Program-made: the position numbers and the translations under genes | Source of the DNA: an uncultured Methanosarcinales archaeon | GTDB lineage: Archaea > Halobacteriota > Methanosarcinia > Methanotrichales > Methanotrichaceae | DNA length: 12,104 nt | Reading direction: 5' to 3' | NCBI GenBank assembly: GCA_937864385.1 | Contig: CALMJN010000199.1 | Span: forward strand, 1 to 12,104 | Notes under the pieces: model-generated | What the model was told of the DNA's origin: nothing | The model's input: the letters and a program-made list of their open reading frames with translations, nothing else | The model's database searches: none | In this document: one piece after another, positions 6,233-12,104 of the stretch | Position numbering within the stretch: the stretch's first letter is position 1 | How the letters are laid out: the number at the start of each line of letters is the position of its first letter

Positions 6233-7543
6233 ATGAATGTCATCTGCGCCTATGCCGTCAACCTGGATGCCGTCTGCAATGTAAATGCCAGGCAGCTCCT
6301 CCCCCTCCTGCCTCCAGAGCTCTCATCAGAAAAGATCGGGCTGAAGGGCTCCATCGCCAGGATGGAAGATCTGGTCTCTTCCCTGCTCTATTGCATGAGA
6401 GAGGGATCCGGGGCCGAGATCCTCATAGATAGCCCTGCCCTGGCCAGCCGCATTGAGCAGGCCTTCACCTGGCAGATGCGCCTGGGCGGCAATGCGGGAA
6501 TAATGGCCAATGTCCTGGCCGATCTGGGAGCCATGCCGGTCCTCAATGCGCCGGCCATTGGCCCCAGGCTGGCGGCTATCCTCCGTCCTGAGGTGAGGCT
6601 GCCTCTCTCCGGCTCTCTGGCGGAGCCGGGACGGATGGCTCAGGCGAAGAAGGATGACCGTCCGGAGCCGGTTCACTATGTCTTCCAGTTCAAGAGAGGA
6701 GAGGAGATCCAACACGGACGAGATGGATTCATCGTCCCCCAGGACAACCGCTTCATTGCCAGCTACGATCCTGTCAACACTGCTCTTTTATCCAGCCCGG
6801 ATTTCGACAGCTATTGCCTAAATCATATTTCCGTTTTTAGCGGGGCCATGGTCTCCGGCTTTCATTTGCTGCCCCTGCAAGATTATGGAAAGATCTTGCC
6901 GGAGAAGATAAATCAATTGAGATCCTGGAAGAAAAGAAATCCAAATCTATTCATCCACCTGGAGCTGGGCTCATTTCAGAGCCCCCGGATAATGTCCCAT
7001 CTTCTGGATCTGATCTCAGAGGTCTCCATAGACAGCCTGGGAATGAACGAGGATGAGCTGGATGCGGCGGCAGGATTGTTGAATCTGTCCATAAAAGCCA
7101 ATACTCCCGCCTCCTGGCAGGAGAGAGTTCTGGCTGCCGAGCTTCTGCAGGATAAGACCGGCATCACTAGAGTCTCGGTTCACACCAGAGAATATATTAT
7201 CAGCACCATGAGGGACGGCCTCCTCTCGGCCCGGGATGAGATCTTGGCTCTGCAAAGCGGAGTTGATGCCGCAGCATCGCTGGCCGCCTGCGGATCCATA
7301 AGAGAGGCTCCTCCGGAAGAGTTTAATGATAAGGGCCTTGCCGCAGCAGCGGATCTCCGCCGCCTGGGAGCGGTAGGCTTCGGCAGAGGCGCCATCCTCC
7401 AATCAGGCGGCAGGATTTTATCTCTGGTCCCGGCGCGGCAGGTGAGCTGTCCCATGATAACTGTCGGCTTAGGCGACACAGCAACCGCATCTATCTTCTT
7501 TTGCGAGCTTGAGGCCATCAGGAAAAACGCCGGTCCGGTTTGA
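6233..7543 (+). CDS. pfkC: ADP-dependent phosphofructokinase/glucokinase
   Basis: An archaeal sugar kinase that uses ADP instead of ATP to phosphorylate fructose-6-phosphate and/or glucose in the modified Embden-Meyerhof pathway; cytoplasmic. The 436 residues belong to the ADP-GK/PFK branch of the ribokinase fold. Visible are VNLDAVCNVN at 9-18, the substrate-side MRLGGNAGIMAN at 82-93, FSGAMVSGFH at 202-211, HLELGS at 242-247, SLGMNEDEL at 268-276, HTREY at 317-321, and the catalytic VGLGDTAT at 411-418 with Asp415 as the presumed base. Sugar specificity (PFK or glucokinase, or both) cannot be settled here. ATG 6233 follows GAGG (6224-6227) by 5 bases. It stands alone, between a terminator and a convergent gene whose stop codon lies only 4 bases away. 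In a methanogen it would serve glycogen or sugar-phosphate turnover. Confidence 0.92.
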   Translation: MNVICAYAVNLDAVCNVNARQLLPLLPPELSSEKIGLKGSIARMEDLVSSLLYCMREGSGAEILIDSPALASRIEQAFTWQMRLGGNAGIMANVLADLGAMPVLNAPAIGPRLAAILRPEVRLPLSGSLAEPGRMAQAKKDDRPEPVHYVFQFKRGEEIQHGRDGFIVPQDNRFIASYDPVNTALLSSPDFDSYCLNHISVFSGAMVSGFHLLPLQDYGKILPEKINQLRSWKKRNPNLFIHLELGSFQSPRIMSHLLDLISEVSIDSLGMNEDELDAAAGLLNLSIKANTPASWQERVLAAELLQDKTGITRVSVHTREYIISTMRDGLLSARDEILALQSGVDAAASLAACGSIREAPPEEFNDKGLAAAADLRRLGAVGFGRGAILQSGGRILSLVPARQVSCPMITVGLGDTATASIFFCELEAIRKNAGPV

Positions 7544-7547
7544 TTGC

Positions 7548-8654
7548 CTAAACTTGCTCTATTTGCAGAAGATGGCTTCCTGCTATTGCCTTTATCTTTT
7601 CTGCCAGCTCAGCGGGAGTGACTCTGATCCTCTTTTTGCCCTGAAAGACCCTGTCTTTGACCTCTCTGCCCACCACATCGTCATGGCCGGGCTCGACCCG
7701 AAAGATGATGCTGCCCTGCATCATGCTTGTGCCCTCTGCCAGACGGTCCAGGTCTCCATCCACAATCCCCATCACTATAGTGCCCAGTCGGGAGAGAATA
7801 TCCCCCGCTATGGCCGTGGTGTCATCTCCCACTGTGACTGCCACACCGGCACCCTGAGCCGCCTCGAAGACATCTTCGGCAGAGTGGTCAATGAAGGCCG
7901 CAACATAATTTTTATGAGCATTAATCCTTTCAGCCGCATCTCTTGCCCCAGGAGCGGCGGTCCTTCTGATGCTGCCGCTGCGGATGATAGCCCTCTTGAG
8001 ATCTACACAGTCAAGCTTCTCCAGGCCATGCCGCTTGACCGCCGCCCCCTTGATATCGACAATCCTGCCCCTCTCGGCCTCGATCTCTACCCGGCTTTCT
8101 ACCGCCCTGCCGATGACAGTCCCATTTACGGAGATCAATTCGCCGGGACAGACGGCATTTAGAGTGCGGCTGATGATGCCTCTTTCATCTTCTTTGCCGG
8201 TCTCGCCCATAGGGCGAGGACGGATTAGATCAAGTCCCAGCTCAAAGGCCAGCCTGCCGGCCAGAATGGCAGCCTCTTCGTCACCCCGCAGCAGTGATAT
8301 GAATCTTCCACCGCAGTCTATCTGTATCAGAGGCCTGCCCTCCCCCGCTCCCCGGGCCACCATGGCCCCAAAGAAGAGGCCGCTCTCCCTGCTCTTGGCC
8401 AGGTTGAGCAAAAAAATGATATCGCTGCTCTCTTCCAGATCCTGTATGGACTGGCTGGGCCGCCTCCTGGGACTGATCCTGACCGTATCCTGCAGCCCGG
8501 CATCCATCAGAGCCACCCGTCCCATGGTGCCGCCCAGGACGGCTGTGACCTTTCCCAGCCTCTGGAGATGTCTGATCAGCTTCAGGGCACAGCCGCCATC
8601 GATGGTCTCCGGACCGTGCAGCACTACGCCTATTCTGCAATTCCCATACTGCAA
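7548..8654 (-). CDS. DUF2117 family protein, methanogen-associated, unknown function
   Basis: A 368-residue protein that I match to DUF2117, an archaeal family of unknown role. The first part looks like a nucleotide-fold-like alternation: CRIGVVLHGPETIDGG at 6-21, then TAVLGGTMGRVALMDAGL at 37-54, with a conserved-looking IQIDCGGRF at 110-118. The C-terminal half contains TVGDDTTAIAGDIL at 274-287 and GIVDGDLD at 296-303, Asp-rich turns that could bind metal or phosphate, and PGHDDVVGREV at 322-332. No signal peptide or membrane span. The start is TTG at 8654, 7 bases after the DUF2098 stop; GGATAG overlapping that stop is a modest ribosome binding site. Last gene of a four-gene run. Its role is unknown; neighbours suggest methanogen-specific housekeeping. 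Confidence 0.8.
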   Translation of the reverse strand: MQYGNCRIGVVLHGPETIDGGCALKLIRHLQRLGKVTAVLGGTMGRVALMDAGLQDTVRISPRRRPSQSIQDLEESSDIIFLLNLAKSRESGLFFGAMVARGAGEGRPLIQIDCGGRFISLLRGDEEAAILAGRLAFELGLDLIRPRPMGETGKEDERGIISRTLNAVCPGELISVNGTVIGRAVESRVEIEAERGRIVDIKGAAVKRHGLEKLDCVDLKRAIIRSGSIRRTAAPGARDAAERINAHKNYVAAFIDHSAEDVFEAAQGAGVAVTVGDDTTAIAGDILSRLGTIVMGIVDGDLDRLAEGTSMMQGSIIFRVEPGHDDVVGREVKDRVFQGKKRIRVTPAELAEKIKAIAGSHLLQIEQV

Positions 8655-8661
8655 AATATCT

Positions 8662-8943
8662 CTATCCGCCCGTCTCCAGGTTGTCGTCCTGCATCTTGGC
8701 CGCGTCCATCATCTCCTGGGTCTGCCTGAACCTCTCCTGGATCTGCTCTAATGTCATGCCCTCCAGCTCCTTTCTCTCCGGGGGCTTATCGATCAGCTCC
8801 AATGTATCCAGACGATAGTACAGTCCGGTACTGTCGAGGTATGCCCACTTCTGGCCGTCTTCTTCCTCTTTCAGCACCTTGACCTTGCCGGTGGTGCCTG
8901 TTCCTTTATAACGGACCAGGCTGTTCTCCACGATCTCTGCCAT
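8662..8943 (-). CDS. DUF2098 family protein
   Basis: A 93-residue protein of the methanogen family DUF2098, function unknown. The N-terminal 55 residues look like a small all-beta barrel: VENSLVRYKGTGTTGKVKVL, then WAYLDSTGLYYR and LDTLELID. This is reminiscent of SH3-like or KOW-type folds, which is only an impression. The tail (about 60-93) is charged and probably helical, with EGMTLEQIQERFRQTQEMM. ATG at 8943 has a weak AAGGAC-type site upstream. It is 40 bases downstream of the CxC protein gene and 7 bases upstream of the DUF2117 gene, so cotranscription is likely. Confidence 0.82.
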   Translation of the reverse strand: MAEIVENSLVRYKGTGTTGKVKVLKEEEDGQKWAYLDSTGLYYRLDTLELIDKPPERKELEGMTLEQIQERFRQTQEMMDAAKMQDDNLETGG

Positions 8944-8983
8944 GATATATCAAGTCCTTTAGCTAATGATCTGCCGCAATCAA

Positions 8984-9445
8984 TTAAAGCTTCTGCACCA
9001 TTATATTGCTCTCTTCTTCTGCAAGACCCAGGATCTCTGCTCCCCCCGGCCGGCTTATGATCTCTATCTGGTGGAACTCCTGGCAGGCGCAGAGCACATC
9101 CTGCTGGGGATGAGTTCCCGGCTGGATCTGGCAGCTGCAGCGGGTGCGCTCTCCTATGGATACCACCACCTTCAGGCGGGGAGAAGCTGGATGGCCTTTG
9201 GGCAGCACTATCAGAGGGGCCTGCATCTCCCTGAGCTGAAAGATGGTGCAGGCCAGAGCTCTTTTGACCTTATTGCCCACGCCCCAGGAGGAGGCCACCA
9301 TAAGGTCCTCCGGCTCGGTAAAAAGAATTCGCTCCTCGTCCTCTGTTTCCAGATAGAAGAATAGTCCTTTGCTCTTGGCTATGGCTATGGTGCCTTTTCG
9401 CCCCTCCAGATAAGCTATCTCATCCTCTTTTATGGTTAAGCGCAT
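8984..9445 (-). CDS. Conserved-looking protein with CxC-x13-CxC motif, unknown
   Basis: 153 residues; I do not recognise the family. The N-terminal half is a run of short strands (DEIAYLEGRKGTIAIA, GLFFYLETEDEERILFTEP). The second half has PLIVLPKGHPASPRLKVVVS. It then has a cysteine cluster CSC at 103-105 and CAC at 119-121, with His112 between, which could hold a zinc ion or an iron-sulfur centre. No membrane span or signal peptide. ATG 9445 is 12 bases after the zinc-ribbon stop, without a strong ribosome binding site, so it is probably translated from the same message. Its place between a zinc ribbon and DUF2098/DUF2117 genes suggests a shared, methanogen-specific function; this is inference. 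Confidence 0.75.
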   Translation of the reverse strand: MRLTIKEDEIAYLEGRKGTIAIAKSKGLFFYLETEDEERILFTEPEDLMVASSWGVGNKVKRALACTIFQLREMQAPLIVLPKGHPASPRLKVVVSIGERTRCSCQIQPGTHPQQDVLCACQEFHQIEIISRPGGAEILGLAEEESNIMVQKL

Positions 9446-9457
9446 GGCCTTTGCAGT

Positions 9458-9610
9458 TTAAACAGCCTTGACATTCCTGGACTTGCAGGATGGACACATA
9501 GGCCGCCTTCCCATGCCCTTGAACTGATTTTTGCAGTCCAGACATTCATAATCCTTGGCCACCAGTGACTCGATATTCCCGATGTCCGGCCCGCCCCCAA
9601 CGGTACACAT
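9458..9610 (-). CDS. Small zinc-ribbon protein (50 residues)
   Basis: First gene of the cluster. ATG 9610 follows a perfect GGAGGTGA (9625-9618) by 7 bases. The product begins MCTVGGGPDIGNIESL and then carries two metal knuckles, CLDC at 23-26 and CPSC at 39-42, joined by KNQFKGMGRRPM, and ends KSRNVKAV. This is a four-Cys zinc ribbon of the kind seen in small RNA- or protein-binding archaeal factors. The basic residues around the second knuckle fit nucleic acid contact, but a protein partner is equally possible. Codon use matches the neighbours. An overlapping reading frame over the same bases (9436-9621, minus) gives no meaningful protein. Confidence 0.85.
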   Translation of the reverse strand: MCTVGGGPDIGNIESLVAKDYECLDCKNQFKGMGRRPMCPSCKSRNVKAV

Positions 9611-9645
9611 CTCGCCTTCACCTCCGCTTCATCTATTGCACATCT

Positions 9646-9657
9646 GCATATTTAAAA
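9646..9657 (-). promoter_or_regulatory. TATA box for the zinc-ribbon/DUF2098/DUF2117 operon
   Basis: On the minus strand it reads TTTTTAAATATG, a good archaeal TATA element. Initiation about 25 bases downstream (near 9628) would place the GGAGGTGA site right after the start of the message and the ATG at 9610. Confidence 0.6.
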
Positions 9658-9658
9658 A

Positions 9659-9673
9659 CGGCGGAAAATCGCC
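9659..9673 (-). terminator. Weak hairpin and T-run after the polyferredoxin gene
   Basis: On the minus strand a 4-base-pair GGCG/CGCC stem (9673-9660) with a 6-base loop is followed by five T's that also form part of the next operon's TATA box. Small but correctly placed 16 bases after the stop. Confidence 0.35.
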
Positions 9674-9688
9674 AATCAGCTTTCCGGA

Positions 9689-10297
9689 TCAAAAGCTCAG
9701 TGCCTCTTTGGGACAAGCCTCGATGCATCTGCCGCATTTTATGCAGTCCGGCTTCTCCCTGATCTCATTTACTGGCAGCTGCATAGGGCAGACCTTCTGG
9801 CATTTGCCGCAATCGATGCATTTGTCCGCATCCACCTTGAGCTGGTACCTGCTGCCTCCCATCGCTCTCTGCAGAGTTCCCATGGGGCAGAATGAGCACC
9901 ACGCCCTGGGGGCTATGATCACCCCAAAGAGGATGGCTATCGATGTGGTGAGAATGCATAGAGTCACAAAGACCATGCCCACCTTGTCCACTATCCCCGC
10001 CGTATTTATGATCCGGTAGACCATAAATCCCATGAGCAGAAGGAATATGGGCACTCTCAGCCACATGCTGCGAAATGAAGCCGGAATCTTAAGCTTCCGG
10101 CTAAAGGGAGCCAGCCAGAAGTCGACGAAGCTGCCCCGGGGGCAGAGATTTCCGCAGAACCATCGTCCCCGGAAGGGAGCGATGATCATCAGGCTGGCAA
10201 AGACCAGAAGGAGTAGAAAGCCGAGCTTGGGATAGAAGATGCCGCCTATGGACACAATCAGCACTATGATGCCAAAATAGGGAGTAATCTTGAGCAT
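9689..10297 (-). CDS. Membrane polyferredoxin, NapH/MauN-like 4Fe-4S protein
   Basis: A 202-residue integral membrane electron carrier. Hydrophobic spans lie at about 5-22, 26-41, 80-97 and 105-129. A CxxxCP pair (CGNLCP, Cys48/Cys52) and a CxxCP pair (CSFCP, Cys134/Cys137) follow spans, as in NapH-type proteins. Two classic 4Fe-4S ferredoxin motifs then close the protein: CIDCGKCQKVCP at 160-171 and CIKCGRCIEACP at 185-196. Such proteins pass electrons between the membrane quinone or methanophenazine pool and soluble partners. The ATG at 10297 follows GAGGTG (10307-10302) by 4 bases and is preferred over an upstream TTG at 10330. The protein is shorter than the usual 250-300 residue NapH, and no partner oxidoreductase lies on the same strand. 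The divergent genes encode two flavin enzymes that could be partners (inference). Confidence 0.9.
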   Translation of the reverse strand: MLKITPYFGIIVLIVSIGGIFYPKLGFLLLLVFASLMIIAPFRGRWFCGNLCPRGSFVDFWLAPFSRKLKIPASFRSMWLRVPIFLLLMGFMVYRIINTAGIVDKVGMVFVTLCILTTSIAILFGVIIAPRAWCSFCPMGTLQRAMGGSRYQLKVDADKCIDCGKCQKVCPMQLPVNEIREKPDCIKCGRCIEACPKEALSF

Positions 10298-10336
10298 ATC
10301 GCACCTCGGTTCAGACCGGATATAGATCAAGCAAAG

Positions 10337-10344
10337 CTATTTAA
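10337..10344 (-). promoter_or_regulatory. TATA box for the polyferredoxin gene
   Basis: TTAAATAG on the minus strand. A start near 10313 leaves a leader of about 15 bases containing GAGGTG. Confidence 0.5.
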
Positions 10345-10360
10345 GCGATTCCTAAAGCTC

Positions 10361-10370
10361 TTTTTATAAT
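10361..10370 (+). promoter_or_regulatory. TATA-like box for the flavoprotein/nitroreductase operon
   Basis: TTTTTATAAT on the plus strand, about 35 bases before the TTG at 10403, predicts a very short leader carrying GAGG (10395-10398). It is divergent from the box at 10337-10344. Confidence 0.5.
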
Positions 10371-10402
10371 CCTGATGGCGATAATGGATTAAAAGAGGTT
10401 AC

Positions 10403-11755
10403 TTGGCCCTATTTCATAAAGATATCCCGTCTGAGCCTGACGGTAAATACAAAACCGGCGAAAGAAATGAGATCCTGGCTGGAAAAGATCATGATCTGAT
10501 CCAGGATTATGATCTGATCGTAGTGGGAGCCGGGCCTTCCGGGCTTTTTTGCGCCATAAACTCCTTTCAGAAGGGCAAAAGGATATTGATTCTGGAAAAG
10601 AAGAATTCCCCCGGGCATAAGCTTTTGATCTCAGGGTCCGGCCAATGCAATATAACTCACGCCGGAGAGATTTCCGACTTTCTGGCGCATTATGGAGATC
10701 ACGGCAGATTTCTGCGCCCGGCCCTGCTGGGCTTTACCAACTGCGATCTAATCTCCTTCTTTGCCAAATCGGGGCTGGGGATGGTCCAGGAAAAAGGAGG
10801 CAAGATCTTCCCAGAGAGCATGCAGTCCAGAGATGTGCTGAATGTTTTGACCTCACAATGCCGAAAATTGGGCGTGGAGATCAAATGTGGAGAGGCGGCA
10901 AAATCCATAAACAGGATAGAAGATAGCTTTCTTGTCAGCGGCACCGGCGGCAGATATCGCTCCAGGCTGCTGGTGATGGCCACCGGAGGATGCTCCTATC
11001 CCGCCACGGGATCGAGCGGAGACGGCTATGGTTTTGCCCGCATCCTGGGCCACAGCATATCTGATATCGGCCCGGCTCTGTCTCCGGTTATCATCAAGGA
11101 TTATCCCTTTTCCGATCTGGCTGGACTGTCTTTTTCGGATTTGAAGATCTCCCTTTATCGCCGGATAAAGATCAAAGATCATCGGGGAGATATTCTTTTC
11201 ACTCATGATGGGCTCTCAGGCCCGGGAATTCTGGATCTGTCCAGATATATCCGGGCCGGGGACCTGATTAAAATCTCTTTTATCCCGGCGGAGAGGCGAG
11301 AGGAACTGGAGAAGTGGCTGGTGGAAAAGAGCCAGAATGATGGGGGAAAGAAAATGACCACCGCCCTGGCCGGCATGCCTCTATCTCTGCCTCCCGGACT
11401 TCAGCTCTCCTTCCGCCTGACAAAGAGATTGCTGCAGATCTCGGGGATTGCCTCAGACCTGCAATTGTCTCAATTGACCCGAGAGATGCGAAATCGATTG
11501 ATTGATAATCTGACAGGCCTCTCTTTAGTCGTCTCCGATGTTTGCGGCTTTAATGCCGCCATGTGCACCAGAGGGGGAGTTTTGACCACGGAGGTCGATC
11601 CCAAGACCATGCAGTCCCGGCTGGTTTCGGGGCTGTATCTGGTAGGCGAGGTCCTGGATATAGACGGGGATACGGGAGGCTACAATCTGCAGGCGGCATT
11701 CTCCACAGGAATGCTGGCTGCCAGGAGCATAAAAAGCATCTTTAAACCAAGTTAG
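10403..11755 (+). CDS. HI0933/BaiN-family FAD-dependent oxidoreductase
   Basis: A soluble FAD-binding flavoprotein of the HI0933-like (YhiN/BaiN) family; substrates are mostly unknown, and some members are thought to reduce unsaturated substrates. The dinucleotide fold is DLIVVGAGPSGLFCAI at 37-52, with the ribose-binding Glu65 in LILEKK. The family box GHKLLISGSGQCNITH is at 71-86, and MATGGCSYPATGSSGDGYG is in the middle. The C-terminal signature GLYLVGEVLDIDGDTGGYNL is near the end. At 450 residues it is longer than the usual 390-420 because of a polar N-terminal extension of about 35 residues. The only possible start in frame is TTG 10403 (stop at 10382, no ATG or GTG before the FAD motif), with GAGG 4 bases before it. 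The nitroreductase gene follows after 21 bases. Confidence 0.92.
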   Translation: MALFHKDIPSEPDGKYKTGERNEILAGKDHDLIQDYDLIVVGAGPSGLFCAINSFQKGKRILILEKKNSPGHKLLISGSGQCNITHAGEISDFLAHYGDHGRFLRPALLGFTNCDLISFFAKSGLGMVQEKGGKIFPESMQSRDVLNVLTSQCRKLGVEIKCGEAAKSINRIEDSFLVSGTGGRYRSRLLVMATGGCSYPATGSSGDGYGFARILGHSISDIGPALSPVIIKDYPFSDLAGLSFSDLKISLYRRIKIKDHRGDILFTHDGLSGPGILDLSRYIRAGDLIKISFIPAERREELEKWLVEKSQNDGGKKMTTALAGMPLSLPPGLQLSFRLTKRLLQISGIASDLQLSQLTREMRNRLIDNLTGLSLVVSDVCGFNAAMCTRGGVLTTEVDPKTMQSRLVSGLYLVGEVLDIDGDTGGYNLQAAFSTGMLAARSIKSIFKPS

Positions 11756-11776
11756 AGGCAGAAGGATGGGATAGCC

Positions 11777-12104
11777 ATGCTGGAGATATTGAGAGATAGG
11801 CGGAGCATCAGAAGATACAAGGATCGGCAGATAGAAGAAGAGAAGATAGAGCAGCTCAAAGAAGCAGCTCTGCGCGCCCCTTCTTCCAGGGGCATCAATC
11901 CCTGGCGGTTTGTCTTCGTCACCGACAAACCGATGTTGGAAAAGCTCTCCTCTGCCAAAGAGAGCGGCAGCAGCTTTCTGAAGGGCGCGGCTATAGGTGT
12001 GGTTGTGGCTGCGAAGCAAGGGGAGTCGGATGTCTGGGTGGAGGACTGCTCCATTGCCTCCATAATCCTGCAGCTGGCCGGATGCAGCCTGGGCTTGGGC
12101 TCCT
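11777..12104 (+). CDS. Nitroreductase family protein, partial (runs off the window)
   Basis: The N-terminal 109 residues of an FMN-dependent nitroreductase-fold enzyme, usually 160-200 residues long, active as a homodimer and reducing nitro groups, quinones or flavin with NAD(P)H. The start MLEILRDRRSIRRYKDRQI holds the basic FMN phosphate contacts. APSSRGINPWRFVFVTD is the classic second FMN box. VEDCSIASIILQLAGCSLGLGS matches the conserved helix before the C-terminal part. ATG 11777 has a weak GGATGGGAT site upstream. Spacing of 21 bases from the flavoprotein gene indicates one operon. Its physiological substrate cannot be told from this fragment. Confidence 0.9.
   Translation, partial: MLEILRDRRSIRRYKDRQIEEEKIEQLKEAALRAPSSRGINPWRFVFVTDKPMLEKLSSAKESGSSFLKGAAIGVVVAAKQGESDVWVEDCSIASIILQLAGCSLGLGS

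Noticed and set aside
6045..6236. 63-codon plus-strand frame before the kinase gene
   Set aside because: No ribosome binding site, overlaps the kinase start, and has no recognisable pattern.
7969..8751. 260-codon open frame on the plus strand
   Set aside because: Antisense shadow of the DUF2117 and DUF2098 genes; Ser/Arg/Pro-rich with no recognisable domain.
9436..9621. 61-codon minus-strand frame
   Set aside because: Same bases as the zinc-ribbon gene in a different frame; the zinc-ribbon frame has the ribosome binding site and the Cys motifs.
1..12104. tRNA, rRNA, CRISPR array, insertion sequence or phage integration marks
   Set aside because: Looked for on both strands in the spacers; no cloverleaf, spaced direct repeats, transposase or integrase seen.

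Overview
The window looks like a piece of an archaeal chromosome, most likely a methanogen of the Methanosarcinales, possibly Methanothrix-like. This rests on an ADP-dependent sugar kinase, DUF2098 and DUF2117 proteins, a methanogen-style zinc-ribbon gene, TATA-type promoters 15 to 40 bases ahead of genes, and a symporter preceded by a tiny membrane protein gene. The lineage is inferred from family membership; no search was run. I see no rRNA, tRNA, CRISPR array, insertion sequence or integrase.

Layout. Positions 1-4190 are on the minus strand. In transcription order they hold an inositol-monophosphatase-type phosphatase, an NAD kinase overlapping its end, a doubtful 74-residue ORF, a family A (PolI-type) DNA polymerase and a partial acylphosphatase. 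Positions 4191-4317 form a divergent promoter region. Positions 4318-5951 (plus) hold a 31-residue membrane peptide followed by a sodium:solute symporter, closed by a strong stem-loop with nine T's. After a gene-poor gap, 6233-7543 (plus) encodes an ADP-dependent phosphofructokinase/glucokinase. Positions 7548-9610 (minus) are a compact four-gene cluster: zinc ribbon, CxC protein, DUF2098, DUF2117. Positions 9689-10297 (minus) encode a membrane polyferredoxin of the NapH type. It is divergent from a plus-strand pair at 10403-12104: an HI0933-family flavoprotein and a partial nitroreductase.

How it fits together. The phosphatase and kinase are probably the two arms of NADP(H) pool control; the same two activities are fused in one protein in Methanocaldococcus jannaschii. 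The polymerase is the most surprising gene. Archaea replicate with B- and D-family enzymes, yet this one keeps all three polymerase motifs while its N-terminal exonuclease region has lost most of its acidic residues and carries a Gly/Asp/Glu-rich repeat insert. The 7548-9610 cluster looks like a methanogen-specific unit of unknown function with metal-binding members. The right end groups three redox proteins around one shared promoter region.
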